Of a DNA stretch of 64,000 nt, positions 26,071-37,894 are shown one piece after another; position 1 is the stretch's first letter; each line of letters starts with the position of its first letter. Under the pieces are notes generated by a model, which was given only the letters and a program-made list of their open reading frames with translations, was not told the DNA's origin and ran no database searches. Origin of the DNA: Enterovibrio norvegicus FF-33 (GTDB taxonomy: Bacteria > Pseudomonadota > Gammaproteobacteria > Enterobacterales > Vibrionaceae). Location of the stretch: assembly GCF_000286835.2 (NCBI RefSeq), contig NZ_AJYD02000038.1:1226417-1290416 (forward strand), read 5' to 3'. A program made the position numbers and the translations under genes.

Positions 26071-27093
26071 TTACTTTTCGGGCCGCAGCACAACTTTGGC
26101 AGCGGCTATACGTCCGTTAAGTAAGTCGTCAAAAGCGTCCGCACCTTCGCTGAGCGGGCGTTCTTGAATCCAGTTCAGCGCGCCTAACGCGCCGTTATGC
26201 ATGGCCTCCACTGTCGCGTGGAAATCTTGCATGGTGTAGGTGTAGCTTCCGGTGAAGATCACTTCTTGTAGCGTGAATTTGCGTACATCAAGACCTTCAA
26301 TGCTGTCTTGTAACCCCACATGAACAATCACGCCGCCAGGTTTTACGGCGTCAGATGAGCCCATGCGGGTGTGCTTGTTACCCACACAATCCACCACTAA
26401 ATCAATGGCGTTACTGGCAACAAGTGGGTTAGTCAGTGGGTCAAATACGGTGCATATACCCGCGCTTTTTACAGTTTCACGTCGTAATTCGTTGGTTTCC
26501 GCAAGGAAGATTTGACGACAACCTTGCGCATGCAGTGATAAGGCTGCGGCTAAACCGACAGCACCGCCGCCATAAACCAGCGCCTTGCTTTCAACCAATG
26601 GGCGAGTGATTAAATTGGCGCCTTTGGTCACGGCATGCCAGCCTGTTGCGATGGGCTCTGCCAGTGACGCCGTTGTCATGGACATGCCTTCTGGGACAGG
26701 CACAAGATTGCGTTTTGGAATCGCGACGTATTCAGCGAATGCGCCTTGTCGTGGCGCCATGGAAATAATTTCACGAGCGCCACATTGGTTTTCAAATCCG
26801 GTGCGGCACGCGCTGCAATGTCCGCAACTCACTAAGGGATTGATGACCACGGCTTGGCCGTCGAGATCTCGATTTCCCGCGTTGTCAGCACCACATACAA
26901 TGCCTGCGCCTTCGTGACCCAAAATCAATGGGGCAGGGCGGCGTGAATCATGACCGAGGTAAGCATGAAGATCTGAACCACAGATGCCGACGGCGTCGAT
27001 GCGCACCATGACTTCACCATCTCGAAGCACGGGCATTTCTGCATCTTCGATATAGGTGAGTTCTTTCTCTCCGGTGTAAACCAGTGCTTTCAT
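26071..27093 (-). CDS. Zinc-dependent alcohol dehydrogenase, DHPS 2-dehydrogenase candidate
   Basis: The 340-residue MDR-family enzyme has the catalytic zinc ligands in GICGSDLHAYLGHD and LGHEGAGIV, a structural-zinc loop (VSCGHCSACRTGFENQC) and a nucleotide-binding fold (VYGGGAVGLAAALSL). In DHPS-degrading bacteria two dehydrogenases (HpsO and HpsP) act together at C2 to convert (S)-DHPS to (R)-DHPS through the ketone. This gene and the SDR gene next to it match that pair. It follows AAAGGA and lies 33 bp before suyA. The substrate is inferred from context. Confidence 0.78.
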   Translation of the reverse strand: MKALVYTGEKELTYIEDAEMPVLRDGEVMVRIDAVGICGSDLHAYLGHDSRRPAPLILGHEGAGIVCGADNAGNRDLDGQAVVINPLVSCGHCSACRTGFENQCGAREIISMAPRQGAFAEYVAIPKRNLVPVPEGMSMTTASLAEPIATGWHAVTKGANLITRPLVESKALVYGGGAVGLAAALSLHAQGCRQIFLAETNELRRETVKSAGICTVFDPLTNPLVASNAIDLVVDCVGNKHTRMGSSDAVKPGGVIVHVGLQDSIEGLDVRKFTLQEVIFTGSYTYTMQDFHATVEAMHNGALGALNWIQERPLSEGADAFDDLLNGRIAAAKVVLRPEK

Positions 27094-27150
27094 CGTTGAG
27101 TCCTTTTGGTCAAGCCAATGCTGTTTATGACTGTGTTGCTAGGATTTTGC

Positions 27151-27930
27151 TTACTTGGCGGTATACCCGCCATCAAGCGAAATCATTTGCCCCGTGATGT
27201 AATCAGACGCGCGAGACGCCAAAAATACCGTTAATCCATCGAAATCTTGCAGCTCACCGTTTCGTCCGACTGCAGTCATGGCCGCATGATGCGAGGCGAG
27301 TGAATCATCGCTAAACACCCTTTGAGTTAAGGGCGTTTCGAAAAAGCCCGGTGCAATGGCGTTGGTGGTGATCCCTTCTTGAGACCAAGCTTCTGCCATC
27401 GCGCGAGTGAGCTGTGCGACACCGCCTTTTGATGCGCCATACGGGATCGAATTGGCAAAGGCGCGGTACGATTGCAACGATCCGATGTTGATGACTTTCC
27501 CGTGTCCTTTTTTTCGCATGCCTGACAAGCAGGCTTTGGCGAGAAAAAAGGGCACTGACAGATTGAGATTGAGTGTCGTGTCCCAAGTGTCGATTGAAAT
27601 GTCATCCGCAGGCTGGCGCAGATTCACGCCTGCCGCGTTCACCAAAATGTCTGGCGAACCAAAGTGTGCCGATGCGCGTTGTACAAATTCATCGAGCAAT
27701 TCGCGCTTGGTTAGGTCCACGGTTTCAATGGCAGAATCACCGCCTTCTCCGGCAATCAAGGCGGCGGTTTGCGCCAAGGTTTCTGGGTGACGGCCAGCCA
27801 GCACCACTTTGGCGCCAGCGCGTGATAAGGCGTATGCCATGCGTTGCCCTATTCCAGAGCCTGCGCCTGTGACCAAAGCTACCTGACCACTTAGGTCGAA
27901 TAAGTGCTGCATGGCGTTATTTGTCATCAT
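27151..27930 (-). CDS. Short-chain dehydrogenase/reductase, DHPS 2-dehydrogenase candidate
   Basis: The 259-residue SDR has the cofactor motif TGAGSGIGQ, the NAAGVN segment, and the catalytic Ser-Tyr-Lys set in GSLQSYRAFANSIPYGASKGG. It ends DYITGQMISLDGG, the usual classical-SDR tail. With the zinc dehydrogenase it could interconvert DHPS enantiomers via the 2-keto compound. ATG at 27930 lies close to GGGACGGG; MQHLFDL (27912) is an alternative start. It is 13 bp downstream of hpsN. Confidence 0.8.
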   Translation of the reverse strand: MMTNNAMQHLFDLSGQVALVTGAGSGIGQRMAYALSRAGAKVVLAGRHPETLAQTAALIAGEGGDSAIETVDLTKRELLDEFVQRASAHFGSPDILVNAAGVNLRQPADDISIDTWDTTLNLNLSVPFFLAKACLSGMRKKGHGKVINIGSLQSYRAFANSIPYGASKGGVAQLTRAMAEAWSQEGITTNAIAPGFFETPLTQRVFSDDSLASHHAAMTAVGRNGELQDFDGLTVFLASRASDYITGQMISLDGGYTAK

Positions 27931-27943
27931 CCCGTCCCGTCCG

Positions 27944-30678
<2,735 letters not shown>

Positions 30679-30687
30679 GTCATTCTC

Positions 30688-31203
30688 CTAATCAAACAAC
30701 TTGTTGCCTTCAAACACAGGCGTGCCGTGTATGAGGCTGCGTGTATCTCGAATGATCGATTGAACGAGTCGGAACAACATCAAGGAGAACCCTAGTGGCA
30801 CGGCTGCCATAAACCACGCTTGGCTAATGCCTAGTCCATGTGTGACTGAACCAAACTTAAGTGATACTTCGATAGGGTGAAGCGACCAGTAGAAGGCAAA
30901 TAGCGCAACTACCATGGTTAATAAATCACCGAACAAATACATCACGGCTTTACCACGCTGTGGTAAGTAGTGGATCAAGACATCAATACGAATGTGAGCA
31001 CGCTCTTTCACTGCGGCAGATGCACCTATCCATGCAAGATAGATAAAGGCATATCGAGCGACTTCTTCCCCCCAAATAGAGGAATAACTGAAGACAAACC
31101 GGCGGATGACTTCCATTGCGATCGTCATGACGATCGTGCTGTAGAAAAACAGCAGTAGCCAACGTTCGCCATTTTCATCTATGTTTTTTAGTAGAGCTTT
31201 CAT
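30688..31203 (-). CDS. TRAP transporter small permease (DctQ-type)
   Basis: The 171-residue protein has four spans and the DctQ signature WGEEVARYAFIYLAWIGAS. It partners the large permease in the inner membrane. Gene order binding protein, DctQ, DctM matches a complete TRAP system like the HpsKLM uptake system reported with DHPS genes. Confidence 0.9.
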   Translation of the reverse strand: MKALLKNIDENGERWLLLFFYSTIVMTIAMEVIRRFVFSYSSIWGEEVARYAFIYLAWIGASAAVKERAHIRIDVLIHYLPQRGKAVMYLFGDLLTMVVALFAFYWSLHPIEVSLKFGSVTHGLGISQAWFMAAVPLGFSLMLFRLVQSIIRDTRSLIHGTPVFEGNKLFD

Positions 31204-31286
31204 AGTCTTAGTCCAACGTGCGTTGTGGTAATAGAGCGAGTAGCCTCTTGAGGAGTATTAACCCAAGAGGCCAAGTTACTCAGCAG

Positions 31287-32441
31287 TTACACGTCGTGAA
31301 CATAGAAACGGCTGTTACCGTTTGCTGCATCAAGTAGTTTGTTGAAGGTGGCTTTCGAGCCTGCAAGTTGCAGTTTGAAATCATCCCACTCTGGGCGCTG
31401 ATGACCAGCTTTGTCGATCCATTGGCGCATCTCATCAGGGTTAGGTGCGTAGAATTCAACACCGGCGTCGCCAAGTTCTGCCATGGCATAAGCACGGGCC
31501 GCTGGGACTTTTGCAAGGTTTTGAATTGACGTCACTTCACTCGCAAATTCAATGCCTTCTTGAATATCTTTCGGCAAGCTATTGAACCATTCAAGGTTAC
31601 AAGAGAACACTTGCGAATCTGGCACCGCGCGGTTGAACGTCACTGATGAAAGCACGTCTTTAAAGCCAAATACATTCAACGCTTCTACCGATGGGTCCAG
31701 TGCATCTGCAACGCCTTGCTTGATGGCAGACGGTGTTTCACCCCATGCCACTGGTGTTGGGTTTGCACCCAGCAGGCGATACATTTGTTGAAGGATTTTT
31801 GAACCCGGTACGCGGAATTTCACGCCTTCAAGTTGATCGGGTGTTTTGATGGGGCCTTCTAGACCTTTTCTCAGTGCAACAACGCGTGGGTCGATAACCA
31901 CATACCAAAGCGGTTTAAAGCCTTTGGCTTCAACACGCGGGTGAATTTCTTCTTCCCAAGCTTTTGACGTGACAAGGTTGATGAATTTTTGGTTTTCACC
32001 ACACCAGTAAGGAATATTGATTAAATCTACAGCAGGCGCAAAAGGTGCAAAATTGGAAAGGGAATGTTGCGCTGCTTGAATGGTACCGGCCTGCACTTTT
32101 TGAGCCAATGCACCACCCGCACCCAGTTGACCACCCGGTGCCAACTTCACGTAAACCTGACCTCGGGTCATGTTTTGGATGTTTTCTTTAAAATCAAGTT
32201 GCATGATCGGATAGCTGCGCGATGCACCAATGATGTAGGCTGTCGCGATGGTCATGGTGTACTTGGCACGTTTTTGACGTTCTCTTTCTTCGTTGACCGC
32301 GGCTTGGGCGGAGGTTGAGGTTAACAACGCTCCCGATGCACCAGCAACCACAGCGGCGGTAAAGCCGACTTTTTTCGCTACTTCTAGGAAACGGCGACGC
32401 TCTGCACTTTGTGGGGAGTCATCCTTTTGGCGAACAGACAT
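31287..32441 (-). CDS. TRAP transporter substrate-binding protein with Tat-like signal
   Basis: The 384-residue periplasmic protein has a twin-arginine-like leader (ERRRFLEVAKKVGFTAAVV, then a Ser-Ala-rich segment ending SAQAA). A DctP-type domain follows: GGQLGAGGALAQKVQAGTIQ, the arginine-containing GVKFRVPGSKILQ, and WGETPSAIKQGVADALDPS. It captures the anionic substrate, presumably DHPS, for the two permeases. Tat export suggests folding in the cytoplasm. It is 83 bp upstream of the DctQ gene. Confidence 0.9.
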   Translation of the reverse strand: MSVRQKDDSPQSAERRRFLEVAKKVGFTAAVVAGASGALLTSTSAQAAVNEERERQKRAKYTMTIATAYIIGASRSYPIMQLDFKENIQNMTRGQVYVKLAPGGQLGAGGALAQKVQAGTIQAAQHSLSNFAPFAPAVDLINIPYWCGENQKFINLVTSKAWEEEIHPRVEAKGFKPLWYVVIDPRVVALRKGLEGPIKTPDQLEGVKFRVPGSKILQQMYRLLGANPTPVAWGETPSAIKQGVADALDPSVEALNVFGFKDVLSSVTFNRAVPDSQVFSCNLEWFNSLPKDIQEGIEFASEVTSIQNLAKVPAARAYAMAELGDAGVEFYAPNPDEMRQWIDKAGHQRPEWDDFKLQLAGSKATFNKLLDAANGNSRFYVHDV

Positions 32442-32467
32442 AAATCTACTTCCTTTCTGCGTTTTAA

Positions 32468-32695
32468 TTAATTTGCCGAGCCGCTGTTTGCTTCTTTCTC
32501 GGCAGACAGCATTGCGACAACGAAGGTCAGGGATGTAAGGAGGAGGAGAAGAAACTCTCCCACATCATCGACACGAACAATGGGTGTGTTCCCTAAAGAA
32601 ATTTGAGCCTTGGTGGCAAGAACGTTAAGCAAGTACAGCGAGAAGAACACTAGAGGTAAGATGTAGCGTTTCTTGATGTGAAATACAGAGCTCAT
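32468..32695 (-). CDS. Small membrane protein at the head of the sulfonate operon
   Basis: The 75-residue product has two hydrophobic segments (YILPLVFFSLYLLNVLA and FLLLLLTSLTFVVAML). It lies 26 bp upstream of the binding-protein gene and just downstream of the LacI-type operator, so it is the first gene of the operon. I do not recognise a family. It may assist TRAP assembly, but this is speculation. Confidence 0.6.
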   Translation of the reverse strand: MSSVFHIKKRYILPLVFFSLYLLNVLATKAQISLGNTPIVRVDDVGEFLLLLLTSLTFVVAMLSAEKEANSGSAN

Positions 32696-32787
32696 GGTTC
32701 AACCTCTCAAGAGTCAGTTGGCGGCAGACGCCGTTTTATTATCTGTTTTGTATGTATAGCACTTAGCGTGTTGTGAATATATTGTTA

Positions 32788-32805
32788 AATGTAAGCGCTT
32801 ACATT
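32788..32805. promoter_or_regulatory. LacI-family operator O1
   Basis: AATGTAAGCGCTTACATT is a perfect 18-bp palindrome with the central CG typical of LacI/GalR-family operators. It lies between the sulfonate operon and the divergent LacI-type gene, about 93 bp before the operon's first start codon. Repression relieved by a pathway metabolite is the likely mode. Confidence 0.85.
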
Positions 32806-32928
32806 GTGAAGAGTAGTGGGCGAGTGGAACTGCTGTCAAGTTTTTGACGGCAAGAATTTTATGCGAAGCTATAATCAGTTAAATTGTGGCTTTATAATCT
32901 CAATAACGAGTCAAAGAACTAACGAGTT

Positions 32929-33984
32929 ATGGTGAAAGAGATACAGCCTTTGCGTAAGCGCTTACAAAAACGACCTTCTGATGCTCCCACTGCGGAAAAT
33001 GTTGCTATTGCAGCGGGGGTCTCTACGGCGACTGTGTCACGCTATTTGGCGAATCCAGCATCTGTCAGCGAGAAGCGGGGGATACTGATTCGTTCTGCGA
33101 TTGAATCCCTCGGTTATATTCCTCATGGTGCTGCTCAAGCGCTCGCATCACAGCATTCAAAAACCATGGGCGTGATTGTTCCCACATTAGATAACGCAAT
33201 TTTTGCCGAGGGGATTCACGCGTTTCAACGACGCTTGCAGGAGAAAGGATATACATTATTTATCGCCAGTTCGGATTACTCAGTTGATGAAGAATTAGCG
33301 CAAGCGGAAAGGTTGATCACGCGAGGCGTTGATGGGCTAATGCTGGTGGGGGCGGAGCACCATCCGCAGTTATTTGAGATCCTAGATAAAAAGCAACTGC
33401 CTTATCTGTATACATGGTCGTTTAAGCCACAATTGGATCATCCTTGCATTGGCTTTGATAATTACCGTGCATCGGCGCGATTAACCGAGTTTTTGTTGCA
33501 ACTTGGGCACACTGAATTTGCCGCGATTCCGGGTATCACGCGTTTGAATGACAGAACCAAAGACCGCCTTGCAGGATGCTTAGATACCCTGAAGAAAGCC
33601 GATATTTTCTTAGCCAAAAATCGCATTATTGAATGTAAGTATGATTTAGCGGAAAGCCGTCAGGCACTGCGGAAGCTACTGGAAAATTCACCGCGTCCCA
33701 CCGCCATTGTTTGCGGTAACGATATTATCGCGATGGGGGCGTTATTAGAGTGCCAAACCTTGGGTGTACGTGTACCAGAAGATGTTTCCATTGTAGGGTT
33801 TGATGACGTAGCAATGGCGTCGCACATTCATCCTGCACTCACCACCATGCAAGTTCCCTCAAAGACAATGGGCGAGAAAGCGGCAGATTTTTTGTTGGCC
33901 AAACTGAGTAATGAGCCCGTTACAGACAAATTGGAGCTGGAAGCAAAGTTGGTGGTAAGAGAAACCACCGCCGCCGTAAAATGA
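32929..33984 (+). CDS. LacI family regulator of the sulfonate operon
   Basis: The 351-residue protein has the LacI helix-turn-helix and hinge (ENVAIAAGVSTATVSRYLANP ... HGAAQALAS) and a periplasmic-binding-protein-like effector domain (MGVIVPTLDNAIFAEGIHAFQ; SIVGFDDVAMASHIHPALTT). It is divergent from the DHPS operon. Two copies of the LacI-type palindrome, one in the intergenic region and one within its own codons 9-13, point to control of the operon and of itself. The effector is probably a pathway metabolite. Confidence 0.9.
   Translation: MVKEIQPLRKRLQKRPSDAPTAENVAIAAGVSTATVSRYLANPASVSEKRGILIRSAIESLGYIPHGAAQALASQHSKTMGVIVPTLDNAIFAEGIHAFQRRLQEKGYTLFIASSDYSVDEELAQAERLITRGVDGLMLVGAEHHPQLFEILDKKQLPYLYTWSFKPQLDHPCIGFDNYRASARLTEFLLQLGHTEFAAIPGITRLNDRTKDRLAGCLDTLKKADIFLAKNRIIECKYDLAESRQALRKLLENSPRPTAIVCGNDIIAMGALLECQTLGVRVPEDVSIVGFDDVAMASHIHPALTTMQVPSKTMGEKAADFLLAKLSNEPVTDKLELEAKLVVRETTAAVK
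32954..32965. promoter_or_regulatory. LacI-family operator O2 inside the regulator gene
   Basis: GTAAGCGCTTAC repeats the core of O1 exactly, within the first codons of the regulator gene and 163 bp from O1 centre to centre. It could give autorepression or a DNA loop. Confidence 0.7.
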
Positions 33985-34027
33985 GGTAGAGCCTAGCGGT
34001 CTATCAGTCAGCATTAATCAAAATAAA

Positions 34028-34050
34028 AAGGGCGGTATCAAACCGCCCTT
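34028..34050. terminator. Bidirectional terminator
   Basis: AAGGGCGGT pairs with ACCGCCCTT around ATCAA, followed on the plus strand by a T-rich tract and on the minus strand by TTTATTTT. It separates the convergent regulator and lipoprotein genes. Confidence 0.85.
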
Positions 34051-34087
34051 AGTTATTTTTACGTTGTGCTTTCAACACTTGGTCACA

Positions 34088-34657
34088 TTACCAAACCCAC
34101 TGTGTTTGCTCGTTGGTGATCCGCATTTGAATAGGTGTTGTACCGTCGTAGAAGAACACTTCGGCCAACATGTAGTATTGCGAATCGGCGAGCAGGTAAT
34201 CCACATCACCGAATCCACTCTCTAACGTTTTTGCGGTGATTCGGCTGTTATAGTCGGCAGAATATGAGCCATCTGGGTTCTCTACAAAGCCGCCATATAT
34301 CGACACATAGGCTTGGCTTATCGAGTAGCTACTAATATCGACTTCTAGGCTTTGCGAAACAACGGGGTCGTAGCTGAAGCCATTCGGCACCACCATTTCT
34401 GACATCTGCGTAGCATCACTTGTTACCGTCGGCGGGATATCCACTACCTCGGGGTTGGCACCAGTCAGCACAGTTGGTGTCGGATTGCTGGTACCGTTGG
34501 AGGTATTTGACGCTGTTGTACTGCCACCGGCTTCCGTAGCAGAATCAGTAATGGTAGGGCTTCCGCTTGTTGATGCTGAGCCACCATCACCTCCACCGCC
34601 CCCACAAGCTGTTAATAGTAAGACAAGTGATGCGGTTACAATCGAATAGATATTCAT
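34088..34657 (-). CDS. Secreted lipoprotein, Gly/Ser/Thr-rich
   Basis: The 189-residue protein has a lipoprotein signal with lipobox LLLTAC followed by a GGGGGDGG linker. A Ser/Thr/Pro-rich spacer runs to about residue 80, and a C-terminal domain of about 100 residues contains SYDPVVSQSLEVDISSY. No catalytic motif is seen. It starts 2 bp after the LruC-domain gene and is co-transcribed with it, so the two probably act together at the cell surface. Confidence 0.75.
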   Translation of the reverse strand: MNIYSIVTASLVLLLTACGGGGGDGGSASTSGSPTITDSATEAGGSTTASNTSNGTSNPTPTVLTGANPEVVDIPPTVTSDATQMSEMVVPNGFSYDPVVSQSLEVDISSYSISQAYVSIYGGFVENPDGSYSADYNSRITAKTLESGFGDVDYLLADSQYYMLAEVFFYDGTTPIQMRITNEQTQWVW

Positions 34658-34659
34658 GA

Positions 34660-36804
34660 TTATTCCTCCGGCTCGAAAACAGTGCCTAGCGTGGCTTTTT
34701 CGTCCATATACCAGTTGGTATTGTTAACACCCGACGTTTCAGCGTAACCCGCAAACTCAGGGTAGGCCGCAATCAGGTCAACGTGCTCTTGAGGCCATTT
34801 CCATGCGTCGTTGATTAGCAGCGCCCAAGGTAGGTTTGCTGACGTTTTGAAGTAACGGTTTTCCGCTGGGTTACCCGCATCAGACCACCATCCATACCAG
34901 TAGGCATCGAATTTTTCTGTAGGCGCTTGATCGGCTAAGTGTATTTCTAGCCCACGACCGGGGTTGTACCACAAACCATCGCGCACATACGGGCCTGGAG
35001 TTGCGAATATGAACGGGTCATAAGGCATGTCCATCAGACCGTAGGTGCTGACGCCATCATGAGGGTAGATATCGATTTCGAACTCAAACGCGATTTCTTC
35101 TTGGCAATATTGCGCCGTTCTGTAGTAGTTACATTCTGCTGGCACTTTTTGTTTGAGATCGTCCGTGATAACGAAGATGGCTTCTGTGGCATCCGACTCC
35201 ATTCCATTGCTTTCTTGTACCACACCGTTGTGTTTCATGGTTGTTTGCGCATTGTCTATATCTACACGGTTTAGACCAGGAAGTCGCATGGCGAAACCGT
35301 TGTGATAACCCGCGCCGTAGGCAGAGAGGTATCCGCTGATGAGGATCCGTGTCGCTTGATTGTTTTCGTCCAGTGTTTCTGTGATGCGGAAACGTATCAC
35401 CACATCATTCATGTCGTAATCGCCTTCTTTTGGCCAGTTGTCTTCAAAGGCCAATGTGGCGTAACCACGCTCGTTCGGGTAGTGCACTAATGTCGTGCCC
35501 GATTTCATTACGGTGACAGGGTGATCTTCTACCTCACCGGTGGTTGCACCGCCGAAATAATCGAGACCGGCTTGCTCTGAGAAACGGAAGCGACTGAAGG
35601 TGGAACCGACTGCGGCATCTGAGGGGACGGCAATACTCAGTGTATTCGTGCCGGCATTGAGAACGGAATCGCTGACGATTTTCTCATCGGCGTCTTCAAA
35701 GTCTCCATCTTGGTTCCAATCGAGCCAAGCTGACAGATAACCCGTGGTTGAGGCTTGTACGGAGATGATCGCAGTGTTACCCGCTTCGATTGCGGTAACA
35801 AAACCCACCCCATCCTCATCTTCTGAGCCTGCTTTATTGTCATCCAGTGGGGAAATTAGACCATCTCCTTCGCTATCCGGAGCAACTAAGCCTAAGTAAT
35901 ACCCAGTACCAACTTCATGTCGAGGACCGTTGGAGGCCAGAAGGGTTTTGTAGCTGTCAGGCGCATCACCGAAATCAATGGTGGAATCTTCATCAATCAC
36001 CGGTGCATCTTCACAGCGCGCCCCATCGTTTAAACCTGACTTGGGACCGTCTGCAAATTTCACAGCGGTCACACTGCCGGAATCAATCTTTTCTTGTGTC
36101 GAGAGGTCTATACGAAAGATATCGCCGTCTTGGTTTCTGGAAATGTAATAGTAGCCATTAACATCGAAGTAGCCCGCCCCAAAGGTGCCAGTCACACCGA
36201 CAGAGCCAATGTATTTGGTTGAGCCGTTATTTGTATCAATTTCATACAATTTACCGTTGCTATTGTTCACAGCGTAAAGTTCGTCGTTCCCAGGGTGGAA
36301 AGCAAAATCTGTGATACCCAATGGTGCAGATGTTGAGATCGTTTCAGCCGTTAATTTTGCGTTAGGGTCGCTGTCTAACGGTGTTAAATCAACTCTGTAG
36401 AAGCCTCTACCTGGCCCGTATAAATAGTAATAACGATCGTACACGTCTCCAACGTAAAAGGAGTAATTGTTGGGAAGGCCACTTACCTTAATAACATCCG
36501 CCTGAAAATCTTTGTCCAAACGGACGACTTTCTTGCGGGTCTTTTCGAACCCGTAGATGTATTTTTCCTCAAAACCTACACCGTCACCCGTACCATTATC
36601 AAACCCCACGGCGTTGATGCCCTGATTGGATAATCCCACATCATTAGTGAAAAGGGTGGTGGAACCTGTCACTAGATTAACGGAGTACACCTGAACCGGA
36701 CTTGATTGGAATAAATAGGCTTTGCTCGGGCATGTTTCAAATGGCGCTGCAATCGCAAAGGGCGAAACAGTTGTCAATAGAGCTGCTGTCAAAAGGCGAG
36801 ACAT
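34660..36804 (-). CDS. Secreted LruC-domain protein
   Basis: The 714-residue protein has a Sec signal (LLTAALLTTVSPFAIAA) and an N-terminal propeller-like region (VYSVNLVTGSTTLF; HPGNDELYAVNNSNGKLYEI). A middle GEVEDHPV-type segment preceded by acidic repeats (DFGDAPDSY, SEDEDGVGF, DWNQDGDFED) looks calcium-binding. The C-terminal LruC domain begins FEDNWPKEGDYDMNDVVIRF. Such proteins are exported and often linked to envelope or matrix functions, but no activity is established. It is the first gene of a two-gene unit. Confidence 0.82.
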   Translation of the reverse strand: MSRLLTAALLTTVSPFAIAAPFETCPSKAYLFQSSPVQVYSVNLVTGSTTLFTNDVGLSNQGINAVGFDNGTGDGVGFEEKYIYGFEKTRKKVVRLDKDFQADVIKVSGLPNNYSFYVGDVYDRYYYLYGPGRGFYRVDLTPLDSDPNAKLTAETISTSAPLGITDFAFHPGNDELYAVNNSNGKLYEIDTNNGSTKYIGSVGVTGTFGAGYFDVNGYYYISRNQDGDIFRIDLSTQEKIDSGSVTAVKFADGPKSGLNDGARCEDAPVIDEDSTIDFGDAPDSYKTLLASNGPRHEVGTGYYLGLVAPDSEGDGLISPLDDNKAGSEDEDGVGFVTAIEAGNTAIISVQASTTGYLSAWLDWNQDGDFEDADEKIVSDSVLNAGTNTLSIAVPSDAAVGSTFSRFRFSEQAGLDYFGGATTGEVEDHPVTVMKSGTTLVHYPNERGYATLAFEDNWPKEGDYDMNDVVIRFRITETLDENNQATRILISGYLSAYGAGYHNGFAMRLPGLNRVDIDNAQTTMKHNGVVQESNGMESDATEAIFVITDDLKQKVPAECNYYRTAQYCQEEIAFEFEIDIYPHDGVSTYGLMDMPYDPFIFATPGPYVRDGLWYNPGRGLEIHLADQAPTEKFDAYWYGWWSDAGNPAENRYFKTSANLPWALLINDAWKWPQEHVDLIAAYPEFAGYAETSGVNNTNWYMDEKATLGTVFEPEE

Positions 36805-37244
36805 GGAGATCTCCTTGAGTTGGTGTCTGCCAGAGTTCTTTCAAGGAATGTGCCAGTTTTAATTGGTTGATTTTTATGAGGATATATTGAAGTGAAATTT
36901 TTCTGGATATTGAAATAGTCAGAATGACAATCAAAAAAAATGGGCGGCGAGTATTTTTGTCAAAATGAGAAAATAAGTACATTTCGTGCGGTAAATAGCT
37001 CACCAGTATTAAGAATATCATCGTGATTTGATGGGGGCGTCGTTGATTGAGAAGCAATAAAACAGGGCAAGGTAATATAGCAGTGAGCGCTACGCTTATT
37101 CTCATCAATCTAATTCAAACAAAACAGATTCTCTTTCTTAACGAGGTATGATTTTCATCAGCAAGCCCCGCTATTTCAAACTACATTGAGAAGTATGTCT
37201 CGTATTTGATTCACCCTTGGGTGCGTTTGAATAAAAGGGTAAAC
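36805..37244. other. Intergenic region without a recognisable gene
   Basis: About 440 bp separate the divergent LruC-domain gene and the chemosensory cluster. It is AT-rich and must hold both promoters. I see no tRNA, strong palindrome or convincing small ORF. Confidence 0.4.
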
Positions 37245-37799
37245 ATGAAAATTATTTTTGCAGATGACATGGCTGACATGCGAGAGAGCATCATTCAATC
37301 GCTCGAAGCTGTTGAAGGCGAATTCGGCCCTTTTGAAATTCTTGGCCAAGCGAAAGATGGACAAGAACTTATTGCTTTGGTCGAGCGGCATCCAGATGTT
37401 GATCTGGTTTTAACGGACTTGAGAATGCCAAACATGGATGGGTTGTCCGCATTGGTTTATCTCAAAGCCAATATCAAAGTGAAAAATATATTTGTTATAT
37501 CAAGTGAAAATATTGTTTCAATTGGCCAGGCAGAAAAACGCAAAATCGAGGCTGATTTCAACGAGAAAATGGGCTTGCTCGACAAGATAGCGCACCGAGT
37601 GATTGATAACGAAGTCGTGGAAGGAAAAATAAACTCGATTTTGACAGGGTGCGAAAAACTGCGTCTTGACCCCATTAAAGTGGCTGAATACTACGGTGCA
37701 TCGGGGTACATGAGAAAGCCGATTTCCAGACGAAAAATAGCCAGCCTATTTGAGGGAATGCTGAATCCCCAAGGTTTTGTGAATATCGGTCTTGTCTAG
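37245..37799 (+). CDS. CheY-like response regulator with an insertion
   Basis: The 184-residue single-domain regulator has the acidic pair Asp7-Asp8, phospho-acceptor Asp58 (DLVLTDLRMPNMDG), switch Ser86/Ser87 (VISS) and Lys158 in YMRKPIS. Between beta4 and the YMRKP strand, about residues 90-150, lies an extra mainly helical segment of roughly 55 residues that CheY lacks. It starts at ATG 37245 after AAAAGGG. As first gene of the cluster it is probably the output target of the split CheA. Confidence 0.85.
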   Translation: MKIIFADDMADMRESIIQSLEAVEGEFGPFEILGQAKDGQELIALVERHPDVDLVLTDLRMPNMDGLSALVYLKANIKVKNIFVISSENIVSIGQAEKRKIEADFNEKMGLLDKIAHRVIDNEVVEGKINSILTGCEKLRLDPIKVAEYYGASGYMRKPISRRKIASLFEGMLNPQGFVNIGLV

Positions 37800-37894
37800 G
37801 CTTACGTCCAAAATAACATGAAGTGCTTATGTCTTAGCAGACAATACAACCGTTGTGCAGGCGATTAACGAACGGATGATTTGAGGTGCAATCA

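Noticed and set aside
36737..37108. A 123-codon minus-strand frame upstream of the LruC-domain gene
   Set aside because: No ribosome binding site and no protein-like composition; it runs into the signal-peptide region of the real gene in another frame.
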